Source of the DNA: CAZQSL01 sp964595945
GTDB lineage: Bacteria; UBP15; UBA6099; JAJRTR01
Direction of reading: 5' to 3'
DNA length: 7,162 nucleotides
NCBI GenBank assembly: GCA_964595945.1
Contig: CAZQSL010000152.1
Location: 1 to 7,162 of the forward strand
The stretch's first letter is position 1. Every line of letters begins with the position of its first letter. The position numbers and the translations under genes were made by a program. This document shows positions 1 to 5,520 of this stretch, in pieces. The notes below the pieces were generated by a model. That model saw only the letters and a list, made by a program, of their open reading frames with translations, was not told the DNA's origin and made no database searches.

Positions 1-589
1 CCCCTCGCGGTGGCAGCGCGACAGCCTAGCGGCAGAACACCGTGCCGCACGGCAGTCGCAGATGCTGCCTACCCACGGCATCCGGCGCATTCACAGCTTC
101 GCTACACGTTGCGCCTTCTGCCATGGGACTGTCATACCGCCGCTTTCCCCCTCTTTTATTCCATCTTTGAGCAAGGTATCATCACCAGCCCCCAGCCCCC
201 CCCACCACACAAAGCCCCTGTACCTTCCGAACGTAATTACCGCTATTTCCATCCTATACACAGCGGCTGGATTCTATCAAAGATCAGTTCATTCATTTTG
301 ACGGTCGTCTCGTACAGACTGAAAAGCATCAATCGCACGGTATGTTCATTATCCTTTATATATGTACTACGTACTTACCGCTCTTACTGCATTTTTCACT
401 TACCATGTACTTTTACTACTCTCCTGTATTGCGTCTATTTACTGTATATGAGAGATAGCATCTTTCTTCGTTTATATCCCTTACTCAATATCTTACGTTC
501 TTCCATTAACCATACGACCATCAATACAGAAGCAGTAAGTTTCGAGTAGTAGCATCAGAGATCACTCATCAGGCCGCTCAAACGCCGCG
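1..589. other. Left region without a supportable gene
   Basis: Open frames exist on the plus strand (to position 549 and to position 301), but none has a ribosome binding site, and their translations are rich in Ser, Pro, Tyr and Leu without any recognisable domain. Positions 1-160 are GC-rich; one plus-strand frame there (from position 2) reads helix-like for about 20 residues (DSLAAEHRAARQSQ) and could be the tail of a gene entering from the left, but this is a guess. Two C runs sit near 189-205. Positions about 230-550 are AT-rich and pyrimidine-rich on the plus strand, unlike the GC-rich genes further right. I see no tRNA, rRNA or clear terminator. Confidence 0.5.
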
Positions 590-610
590 CCCGAACCCCG
601 GCTCATCAGG

Positions 611-648
611 GCGGAGCGACGGCGGCTCCGCAAACTAAGGTCGCGTGC
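611..648 (+). other. oriT-like hairpin plus TAAGGTCGCG (candidate nic region)
   Basis: A perfect 7-bp inverted repeat (GCGGAGC at 611-617, GCTCCGC at 625-631, 7-base loop) is followed four bases later by TAAGGTCGCGTGC (636-648). In known IncQ/MOBQ-type transfer origins a hairpin lies directly before a TAAGTGCGC-type nic sequence. The arrangement here is similar, but the core sequence matches only partly. No relaxase gene is visible in the window, so the call rests on resemblance alone. An ordinary hairpin is the alternative. Confidence 0.25.
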
Positions 649-740
649 TGCGGGGGTTGGGTGGCTATCTGTCCGCCGGTTCTGGCATTATACAGCTTGG
701 ACGTAAGCTGCCAAGTCGGTGGCCGACTGCTCCACGCCGC

Positions 741-761
741 AAAATTTGGCGCGCAAATTTT
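741..761. promoter_or_regulatory. Perfect 8-bp inverted repeat, possible operator
   Basis: AAAATTTG (741-748) and CAAATTTT (754-761) are perfect inverted copies separated by GCGCG. This AT-armed dyad stands out inside GC-rich sequence about 110 bases upstream of the ATG at 869. It could be a binding site for a dimeric regulator or an origin element. It is unlikely to be a strong intrinsic terminator because its stem is AT-rich and only four T residues end the second arm. Confidence 0.3.
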
Positions 762-854
762 CCTCTGTTGCGCCCACTCCGGGGTGTTCGCTTGCGTCCT
801 GCGCTGTTTCTGCCTCCACACGACGGCGGGGCTCATGCCTGCCGAATACACTGT

Positions 855-859
855 GGAGG
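855..859 (+). promoter_or_regulatory. Ribosome binding site fixing the start at 869
   Basis: GGAGG lies nine bases before the ATG at 869. It selects this start over several in-frame upstream start codons (back to 719) that lack such a site. Confidence 0.75.
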
Positions 860-868
860 TTTCACATC

Positions 869-1387
869 ATGTTCAGTTCATCACCTAAATGTTACGACTG
901 CAGGCACTTTTCGACCTGGGACATGGCAAGCGGCGGCACGGTCGCGCGCTGCGCCATACGCGCAGAGGTCGAGCAGCTCATCCGCACCGATCTGCGGCTG
1001 TGGAACGTCACCGGCAACTGGGCCTCATCATTCGAGGCGGTCGAGCTGCCGGCATGCGAAGCAGATGAAGAAGCTGCCGGCTACATCTGCGACGAGGACG
1101 ACGCAGCAGCGGCGGCGCAGGACTGGCTCGATTCGCAGCTCATCAGGATCGCCGACACGGACAGGCCGGTCTTCCGCTCGGTCAAGTCCATCGAGGAAGA
1201 CATACTGTGGAAGTTCAGCCGCTGCGACGACTACGCTGCCGCCCCCATCGAAAACAGGTTCGATGACCCGATTCTGTATGCCGGTCGATCTTTCCCGCGC
1301 AATCCGCGCCACCTGAACGCAGTGTCGCGCGCCGAAACGCTGTTCTTGCAGCAGGCCATCGCGGGTCTCGACGACCTCGCACTTTAG
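869..1387 (+). CDS. Hypothetical protein with N-terminal cysteine pair
   Basis: The 172-residue product is not one I recognise. It begins with a CxxC pair (C8, C11), with further cysteines at C28 and C63; the sequence CYDCRHF near the start resembles the first half of a small zinc-binding knuckle, but a complete four-ligand motif is uncertain. The middle is acidic and alanine-rich (CDEDDAAAAAQDW). No signal peptide or membrane segment is seen, so it is probably cytoplasmic. The start is set by GGAGG at 855-859; longer in-frame versions back to 719 lack this. Codon use is GC-rich and matches the genes at 2907-5520, so it probably belongs to the same ancestral element. Its TAG stop lies inside the 38-bp repeat at 1383-1420, and the gene is followed at once by an intrinsic terminator, which suggests it is the last gene of its transcript. 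Confidence 0.75.
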   Translation: MFSSSPKCYDCRHFSTWDMASGGTVARCAIRAEVEQLIRTDLRLWNVTGNWASSFEAVELPACEADEEAAGYICDEDDAAAAAQDWLDSQLIRIADTDRPVFRSVKSIEEDILWKFSRCDDYAAAPIENRFDDPILYAGRSFPRNPRHLNAVSRAETLFLQQAIAGLDDLAL

Positions 1388-1420
1388 GACTGGGGCGCAT
1401 GACGCCCCTTTTTTGCTTCC
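1383..1420 (+). repeat. 38-bp direct repeat, left copy
   Basis: This segment is identical over 38 bases to 2784-2821. It covers the last base pairs of the 869-1387 gene including its TAG stop, then the intrinsic terminator and its T run, and ends at GCTTCC. Identity stops sharply on both sides: a C against a T before it, a G against an A after it. The two copies, 1401 bases apart, bracket the AT-rich two-gene block. Whether it is a duplicated target, an attachment site or the scar of homologous recombination cannot be decided from one sequence. Confidence 0.9.
1392..1414 (+). terminator. Intrinsic terminator of the 869-1387 gene
   Basis: GGGGCG (1392-1397) pairs with CGCCCC (1403-1408) around a five-base loop, followed by six T residues (1409-1414). 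The hairpin begins five bases after the stop codon. On the minus strand the hairpin is not followed by a T run, so it is directional and is not a good terminator for the minus-strand genes that run toward it. Confidence 0.85.
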
Positions 1421-1446
1421 GGAAACACTCAACTGATCAAAACCTA

Positions 1447-1791
1447 TTACGAAGTTCTCATATGATAATATATCAATGAAATGACTACTGCTATCATACC
1501 GTCCATGAGCAACTGAGAATTAAGCCCCGGATATTGATCATGCCACAAACACAAAATCATTATTGTTCTGATAACAGACGTTATTGAACAAAGTATTAGC
1601 TCCTCGTTCATCCTGCTTGTCTTTGTGTTATACAAACGACACATGTTGCACTCAAATATGTAAAATGGAATATTCAGCAGAACACCGAGAATGACTGATC
1701 TGTAAACGGCATTATATTGATGAAAAAAACAGGTAATTATGACTACAGGAATCACAATTACCATTCTTATAATGCTTCTGCGCAATTCCAT
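1447..1791 (-). CDS. Small four-helix membrane protein, possible immunity partner
   Basis: The 114-residue product is very hydrophobic, with four likely transmembrane helices at about residues 7-23, 29-47, 65-83 and 94-110 and short charged loops between them (CRLYNTKTSRMNEE between helices 2 and 3). There is no cleavable signal peptide. I do not recognise a family. A GAGG sequence lies six bases before the ATG, and the gene starts only 15 bases after the stop of the 1807-2634 gene, so the two are almost certainly co-transcribed. Small multi-helix membrane proteins encoded right behind a toxin or bacteriocin gene often give immunity, which is the inferred role here. A membrane effector of a defence pair, or an exporter component, are alternatives. 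The sequence alone shows only a membrane protein. Confidence 0.65.
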   Translation of the reverse strand: MELRRSIIRMVIVIPVVIITCFFHQYNAVYRSVILGVLLNIPFYIFECNMCRLYNTKTSRMNEELILCSITSVIRTIMILCLWHDQYPGLNSQLLMDGMIAVVISLIYYHMRTS

Positions 1792-1806
1792 TTGATACCT
1801 CGAAGT

Positions 1807-2634
1807 TTATTTGAAAACTTCAAATGAAGGTTTGCCTTTAACTTTGTTGGAAGACATCAAAACATTGAAACGATCAGTGCTAAAAATTACAGGATATTGA
1901 TATATCCAAGGATCGAAATATAACCCCCTATCACGTCCTAATCTCTCTAAGTATACCAAAACAGTGTTGTGTCCTGGTAGGTGCCATAAAAGAGATTTCC
2001 ATTTAAAAGCAAATTTCTGTCCTGTTTGTTTATATATCCTGATATTTTCTTTCGTAATAACTTCACCCAGAATTCGGTTGGTTTCGTATGATGTTTCTGT
2101 GCAACCAAATGCCCCATTATAACTATCTGTTAACCCGGCGTGGAAAACGATATAAAGATTTGCCATATTCCCATTTCTTTTCGAAAATGTCATTTTATCT
2201 TTCCAGTAGTTGTAGTAGGCATTTTCTAACATTTCAAACTGTTCGATTTCCGTCTCACTATAGCCACTTGTCATTGTTATGGGACTATTATTATGGCTAT
2301 ATATACCTGGTGTGTTCAAAAAACCGAGTGGTCTCTGATGGGGATATGAGTTTGTATCAAAATACTGTGTTGATGATCTGAAGCCATTGAACCCAATACC
2401 ACTCATGAAAGTATAATTATCCCTCAATTCCCTTTCAGAGCATGTAAATTCATCAGAGCAGGAGCAACCGCCAATTGGCACATATTTTTCGCCTCCGATG
2501 GTGATGGTTCTTGCGTATGGGCAATTGTAATTCGATACCTGACCATTGTTTAACGACGTTTTCTTTGCAACTGCATTGCTCGCAGTTTTTGTTGTCTTGG
2601 TCTTCTGTGTGCTGTTTTTCTTTGTCTTGATCAT
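1807..2634 (-). CDS. Putative papain/transglutaminase-like cysteine hydrolase, toxin-like
   Basis: The 275-residue product has no family I can name. The first 30 residues are a Lys/Thr/Ser-rich, probably disordered tail. A cysteine cluster follows (C38, C57, C59, C65, including CSC). The C-terminal part has the order expected of a papain-like or transglutaminase-like fold: C178 at the start of a helix (GAFGCTETSYETNRIL), H222 heading a strand (PGHNTVLVYLE) and D241 after the next strand (GLYFDPW). Such Cys-His-Asp triads occur in deamidases, peptidases and polymorphic-toxin domains; the assignment is inferred from motif order only. The start at 2634 is chosen because AAGGAG lies six bases before it; an in-frame ATG at 2685 would add 17 residues. 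It heads a two-gene unit with the membrane protein at 1447-1791. No signal peptide or membrane helix is evident, so any export would need another route. Confidence 0.6.
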   Translation of the reverse strand: MIKTKKNSTQKTKTTKTASNAVAKKTSLNNGQVSNYNCPYARTITIGGEKYVPIGGCSCSDEFTCSERELRDNYTFMSGIGFNGFRSSTQYFDTNSYPHQRPLGFLNTPGIYSHNNSPITMTSGYSETEIEQFEMLENAYYNYWKDKMTFSKRNGNMANLYIVFHAGLTDSYNGAFGCTETSYETNRILGEVITKENIRIYKQTGQKFAFKWKSLLWHLPGHNTVLVYLERLGRDRGLYFDPWIYQYPVIFSTDRFNVLMSSNKVKGKPSFEVFK

Positions 2635-2640
2635 TTGCTG

Positions 2641-2646
2641 CTCCTT
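2641..2646 (-). promoter_or_regulatory. Ribosome binding site deciding the 2634 start
   Basis: Read on the minus strand this is AAGGAG, six bases before the ATG at 2634. The alternative in-frame ATG at 2685 has only a weak purine stretch (GAAGAG) upstream. The site therefore favours the 275-residue protein. Confidence 0.7.
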
Positions 2647-2713
2647 TTCATTATTTTGATTTGCGCGCATTGCTCGTATTGTCATCGCGTCATCTCTTCA
2701 CTTTTGCTTGCGC

Positions 2714-2743
2714 TTTATCCTTCCACCCTATAAAGAAGGGCAA
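2714..2743 (-). promoter_or_regulatory. Weak candidate promoter with internal dyad
   Basis: On the minus strand TTGCCC (2738-2743) and GATAAA (2714-2719) are 18 bases apart and each matches the usual -35 and -10 boxes at four of six positions. Between and overlapping them lies a 5-bp inverted repeat (2719-2723 with 2735-2739), which could bind a regulator. It is in the right place to transcribe the two minus-strand genes, but the match is weak. Confidence 0.25.
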
Positions 2744-2783
2744 AAAACAGTGATTTTGTACCACTAAACAAAAAAAAAATCCT

Positions 2784-2821
2784 TTTAGGACTGGGGCGCA
2801 TGACGCCCCTTTTTTGCTTCC
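2784..2821 (+). repeat. 38-bp direct repeat, right copy
   Basis: Identical to 1383-1420, including the TAG that is the stop codon of the left gene. Here there is no gene before it, only the AT-rich cassette, so the TAG and terminator are out of context. This suggests the right copy is a duplicate created on insertion, or that the cassette arrived carrying it. The GC-rich sequence after it (from 2822) leads into the 2907 gene and may be the original neighbour of the 869-1387 gene. Confidence 0.9.
2793..2815 (+). terminator. Second copy of the intrinsic terminator
   Basis: GGGGCG (2793-2798) and CGCCCC (2804-2809) form the same hairpin as at 1392-1408, followed by six T residues (2810-2815). 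Being on the plus strand, it would stop transcription leaving the cassette toward the 2907 gene, and so insulates the downstream genes. Confidence 0.8.
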
Positions 2822-2906
2822 AGTCTCGCTGCCGCCCTCAATCAGTCATGTGAATTTTCGGGCTTGACGCTCAACCACAAAACCACAACGACGGAGGAAC
2901 ACGACA

Positions 2907-3341
2907 ATGCGCATACTCGCAAACTTCAGCAAAAAGGTGCCCACGGGCCAGTACGAAAACGAGACCTACACGGTGACGTTCGAAGCCGAAAGCGAATTCA
3001 ACAACGTGGCCGAGATCGCCGACTACCTGTTCCATCAGGCGCGCGAAGCCGTGCAGCGCCAGATCAGCGGCACATCATCGCAGGCCACCCCAGCGACCAA
3101 CGTGCCCCAGTCGGAATCTGAAACCGGCAAGTCGCAGAATTCGCAGGGTACGAATTTCCCCGCCACCGACAAGCAGAAGGGCATGATCGGCAAGCTCCTG
3201 AAAGAGACTTTCGACGACGCGGCCGAAGCCCGGCAGTGGCTCACGCAGAATTTCGGAGCCGAAAGCGCGGCCGCACTCACGCGCAAGGTCGCATCGAAGG
3301 TCATCGAGGCGCTTATCGAACGGCGCGGCAACGCTGCGTGA
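2907..3341 (+). CDS. Two-domain plasmid/phage-type protein with ATxKQ C-terminal region
   Basis: The 144-residue product has a compact N-terminal part (about 1-52) with predicted strands followed by a helix, a low-complexity Ser/Thr/Gln/Pro linker (about 53-84), and a helical C-terminal part starting at ATDKQ (86-90) followed by KGMIGKLLKE. Short ATxKQ-starting helical regions are common at the ends of small plasmid and phage proteins, often beside DNA-recombination genes; from memory, proteins with this overall shape exist in several phyla without a defined function. GGAGG (2893-2897) lies nine bases before the ATG. It is the first gene of the plus-strand set with the DUF932 and nuclease genes, so a role in DNA processing, perhaps single-strand binding or as an accessory, is inferred from context only. 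No TM segment or signal peptide is present. Confidence 0.75.
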   Translation: MRILANFSKKVPTGQYENETYTVTFEAESEFNNVAEIADYLFHQAREAVQRQISGTSSQATPATNVPQSESETGKSQNSQGTNFPATDKQKGMIGKLLKETFDDAAEARQWLTQNFGAESAAALTRKVASKVIEALIERRGNAA

Positions 3342-3433
3342 TGCAGAGACGAAATCACACGCGGGGGTCAGACTCGCAATCCGGCTCCCGCTCTTTCAAA
3401 AATCATATCGACCGTCAAAAAGGAGACACAAAC

Positions 3434-4342
3434 ATGACACATACCATCGGCCAGCTCAGAGCCTCAATCCTCACCGCACACAACGCGAAGACCGACGAGG
3501 TCCGCACCGCCGCCAGCATCGTGTACGGCCCCGAAGGATTCGTATTCGACGGCTACCCCATCGCAGCCACCGAGACAGCCACCCGCCAGCTGCTCGCCCG
3601 CGTCGGCATCCCGTACGATTTCTTCACCACGCGCATGAACACACACGAGCGCATCGCAGTTTTCAACCGCCTCAACACCGAAACCGGCAACGCACGGCGC
3701 ATGCTGCGCTTCAGCGGCGACACGCTCTACGGCGTCGTGTCCGAGCGCTACAAAGTGATCGACAACATCGAGATACTCGACGTCATAGAGTCGGCGCAGG
3801 ATTCGGGATTCGGCCTCAAGCCCGTCAAGTGGACGCTCGACCACGATCACACGCGCGTCGTGCTGGTGCCGGATGGCGCAAACGTCGGCGAGCTCACTCC
3901 GAGCGTCACGATCACGAACAGCGAGACCGGCCTCGGCTGCCTGTCGATGTGGGCTGGCGTCTATCGCTGGGTCTGCACGAACGGCCTCATGGTGCCGATC
4001 GGCGACATCACGAAAAACCGCTGGATGCACATGGGCAGCAGCGACGTCGTGCTCCCCGACATGGGCCTCGTGTTCAACCGCTCGCACGAATTCACCGACC
4101 GGCTCTACTACGCAAAGGCCGAGCCGCTCGACGACACAGCCCGCGACCGCATCTTCACGCTCGTCGAAGGCCGGTTCGGAAAAAAGACCGCCGGGAAAGT
4201 GCAGGAAGTCGCAGCAGCCGAATACAGCGGCGCGCCCACGATGTTCCACGCCGTGAACGCCATCACGCGCACGGCTCAGTCATACGCGCCCGTGCGGCAA
4301 TCGGAAATCGAGCTGTTCGCATCATCACTGCTCGCAGCCTGA
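3434..4342 (+). CDS. DUF932 family protein (phage/plasmid-like protein)
   Basis: The 302-residue product fits the DUF932 family, a conserved protein of unknown biochemical role found on plasmids, prophages and integrative elements. Supporting stretches are SERYKVIDNIEILDVI (103-118), ITNSETGLGCL (160-170) and RWVCTNGLMV (178-187), which have the family's pattern of a Tyr-x-x-Ile-x-Asn-x-Glu box, an asparagine-serine strand and a VCTNG box. The length is normal for the family. AGGAG (3421-3425) eight bases before the ATG at 3434 decides the start; the frame is open back to 3236, but that region is the overlapping end of the 2907 gene. It sits between that gene and a PD-(D/E)XK nuclease, a grouping typical of mobile-element DNA metabolism modules. 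It is probably cytoplasmic, with no membrane segments. Confidence 0.88.
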   Translation: MTHTIGQLRASILTAHNAKTDEVRTAASIVYGPEGFVFDGYPIAATETATRQLLARVGIPYDFFTTRMNTHERIAVFNRLNTETGNARRMLRFSGDTLYGVVSERYKVIDNIEILDVIESAQDSGFGLKPVKWTLDHDHTRVVLVPDGANVGELTPSVTITNSETGLGCLSMWAGVYRWVCTNGLMVPIGDITKNRWMHMGSSDVVLPDMGLVFNRSHEFTDRLYYAKAEPLDDTARDRIFTLVEGRFGKKTAGKVQEVAAAEYSGAPTMFHAVNAITRTAQSYAPVRQSEIELFASSLLAA

Positions 4343-4362
4343 CCGCCACCACGCACAACAAC

Positions 4363-4398
4363 GGGAGCCGGCGCATGTCTGGCTCCCTCGACTTTTTT
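4363..4398 (+). terminator. Hairpin between the DUF932 and nuclease genes, possible attenuator
   Basis: GGGAGCC (4363-4369) and GGCTCCC (4381-4387) form a perfect 7-bp stem with an 11-base loop, followed after five bases by six T residues (4393-4398). The T run is a little distant from the stem for a strong intrinsic terminator, so it may only reduce readthrough. It ends three bases before the GAAGGAG that serves the nuclease gene, so it could instead influence translation or RNA stability. Confidence 0.5.
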
Positions 4399-4416
4399 CT
4401 GAAGGAGACCCACACC

Positions 4417-5520
4417 ATGCTGCAACTCAGTGCCACAAAGATCACGACATACATGGACTGCCCGCTGAAGTTCAAATTCCGCTATATCGACCGCATCGAA
4501 CCCGAGACCGTAGCGCCAGCGCTCGCGTTCGGCAGCAGCTTCCACAGCGCGCTCAAGCACTTCCACACTCAGATCATGAGCGGCACTACACCCTGCATCA
4601 CGACCATCCACGACATGTTCATCGAATACTGGCGCGCCGCACAGACCGTCCCCATCGCATGGAACAGCGACACACCCGACGCGCTTGAGCAGACCGGCAT
4701 CGCAATGCTCGACTGCTACATCGCAGGATTCGCGGACGCCACGCCGCCGCTGGCCGTCGAAACCTCATTCACGACGCCGGTCGTAAATCTGCTCACCGGC
4801 GAAACCCTCGAAGGCGTCACCATCACCGGCATCATCGACCGCATTACCTCAGACGGCACGCCGGTCGAACTCAAAACCGCCTCACGCGCCTGGACGCAAT
4901 TCATGGCCGACTCATCACTCCAGATGACCATCTACGCCGCACACCTGTACCACCAGCTCTGCATCCGTGCCGCAGATGAAAGCGCGTTGCCTGCATCGGA
5001 TTCACCCACCGGAGAATTCCCTGATGGATTTCCTAACCACCAGCACGGCGTAGTCACAGATGGAAACGCGTTGCCTGCATCGGATTCAGCACATTGTGAA
5101 TTCCCTGATGGATTTCCTAACCGCCAGCACGGCGTAGCCACAGATGGAAACGCGTTGCCTGCATCGGATTCAGCATATGAAAATCTCATAGATGGATTCT
5201 TTGGATGCCCGGCAGAACAGCATTCACATCCGATCGCCAGCACACCACACGCCATGCCGCTCGAATCACACGCACCCCTACTCGCAACCCTACCAAGCTC
5301 AAACCGCCGGTCGTCAATGCCCTGCCGCTTCGAAGTAGTCACAAAAACCAAAACCCCGAAACTCCTGACCTTCACCACCCGCCGCACCCTCACACACTTC
5401 ACCCAACTCTACCGCACCATCGACATCATCGCCACATCCATCACCCAAAACCACTTCTACCCCAAACCCTGCCAGTTCTGCCCCGCTTGCGATTACTTTG
5501 ATCAATGCACAAAGTGGTGA
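4417..5520 (+). CDS. Cas4/AddB-like PD-(D/E)XK nuclease with repeat-bearing insertion
   Basis: The 367-residue product is a RecB-family nuclease of the PD-(D/E)XK type, expected to cut DNA with metal ions and to hold a 4Fe-4S cluster. It opens with SATKITTYMDCP (C15, first cluster ligand), then FGSSFHSAL (H43), GIIDRI (D141), VELKT (E151, K153) and LQMTIYA (Q169), the usual catalytic order. The C-terminal C355-x2-C358-x5-C364 completes the cluster set; C352 is extra. AAGGAG nine bases upstream fixes the start. Between the Q-motif helix and the strand RFEVVTKTKTP there is an unusual insertion of roughly 115 residues (about 188-302) holding 28-residue tandem repeats; relatives usually have a short loop here. 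All catalytic residues remain and the frame is intact. Last in a set with the 2907 and DUF932 genes, it probably acts in element DNA replication or recombination. Confidence 0.87.
   Translation: MLQLSATKITTYMDCPLKFKFRYIDRIEPETVAPALAFGSSFHSALKHFHTQIMSGTTPCITTIHDMFIEYWRAAQTVPIAWNSDTPDALEQTGIAMLDCYIAGFADATPPLAVETSFTTPVVNLLTGETLEGVTITGIIDRITSDGTPVELKTASRAWTQFMADSSLQMTIYAAHLYHQLCIRAADESALPASDSPTGEFPDGFPNHQHGVVTDGNALPASDSAHCEFPDGFPNRQHGVATDGNALPASDSAYENLIDGFFGCPAEQHSHPIASTPHAMPLESHAPLLATLPSSNRRSSMPCRFEVVTKTKTPKLLTFTTRRTLTHFTQLYRTIDIIATSITQNHFYPKPCQFCPACDYFDQCTKW
4984..5226 (+). repeat. 84-bp tandem repeat inside the nuclease gene
   Basis: Two full units (4984-5067 and 5068-5151) and a third, diverging one starting at 5152 encode ALPASDS-x(3)-EFPDGFPN-type 28-residue repeats. 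The two full units differ mainly in one ten-base block near their 22nd to 31st bases, with two single changes elsewhere. The third unit keeps the first 22 bases and then drifts. As 84 is divisible by three, gain or loss of units keeps the frame. The codons (TTG, GCA, GAT) differ from the C-ending codons around them, which suggests an inserted sequence. Confidence 0.88.

Larger units (their letters stand above)
590..868. other. GC-rich non-coding region with clustered inverted repeats
   Basis: This stretch upstream of the first confident gene has overlapping open frames on both strands, none with a ribosome binding site. It contains three separate inverted repeats: 611-617/625-631, 715-719/723-727 and 741-748/754-761, plus a G-rich run near 652-664. 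The density of hairpins and lack of a gene suggest a cis-acting region, such as a transfer or replication origin or a structured leader for the gene at 869. A TATACA hexamer lies at 689-694, but no well-spaced -35 box is visible, so I do not call a promoter. Confidence 0.4.
1421..2783. mobile_element. AT-rich two-gene cassette bounded by direct repeats
   Basis: The block between the two 38-bp repeats is much richer in A and T than the GC-rich genes on either side, and its two genes run on the opposite strand to all neighbouring GC-rich genes. I see no transposase, integrase or terminal inverted repeats, so this is not a recognisable insertion sequence. It is best described as an acquired cargo cassette placed behind a gene's terminator, where it would not disrupt the flanking genes. 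The mechanism of entry is unknown. The left flank of the block is GGAAACACTC; the right flank carries a run of ten A residues with no matching counterpart. Confidence 0.55.

Noticed and set aside
10..549. A 179-codon plus-strand open frame at the left end
   Set aside because: It has no ribosome binding site, crosses from GC-rich to AT-rich sequence without change of frame use, and its translation shows no domain-like pattern.
606..888. Overlapping open frames on both strands upstream of the 869 gene (606-851 minus, 661-888 plus)
   Set aside because: Neither has a convincing ribosome binding site; the region is GC-rich, where long chance frames are common, and it carries several inverted repeats better explained as non-coding.
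1028..1432. A 134-codon minus-strand frame across the 869-1387 gene
   Set aside because: It is a shadow of the plus-strand gene, which has a good ribosome binding site and a terminator right after its stop.
1421..2783. The cassette as a classical insertion sequence
   Set aside because: There is no transposase, and comparing its two ends shows no terminal inverted repeats.
3464..4249. A 261-codon minus-strand frame across the DUF932 gene
   Set aside because: It mirrors a clear family match on the plus strand; high GC codon bias produces such frames.
4984..5226. The 84-bp repeats as a CRISPR array
   Set aside because: The units are joined head to tail without spacers, remain in frame within an intact nuclease gene, and number only two and a part. 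The Cas4-like fold of the host gene does not imply CRISPR here, as there are no other cas genes.
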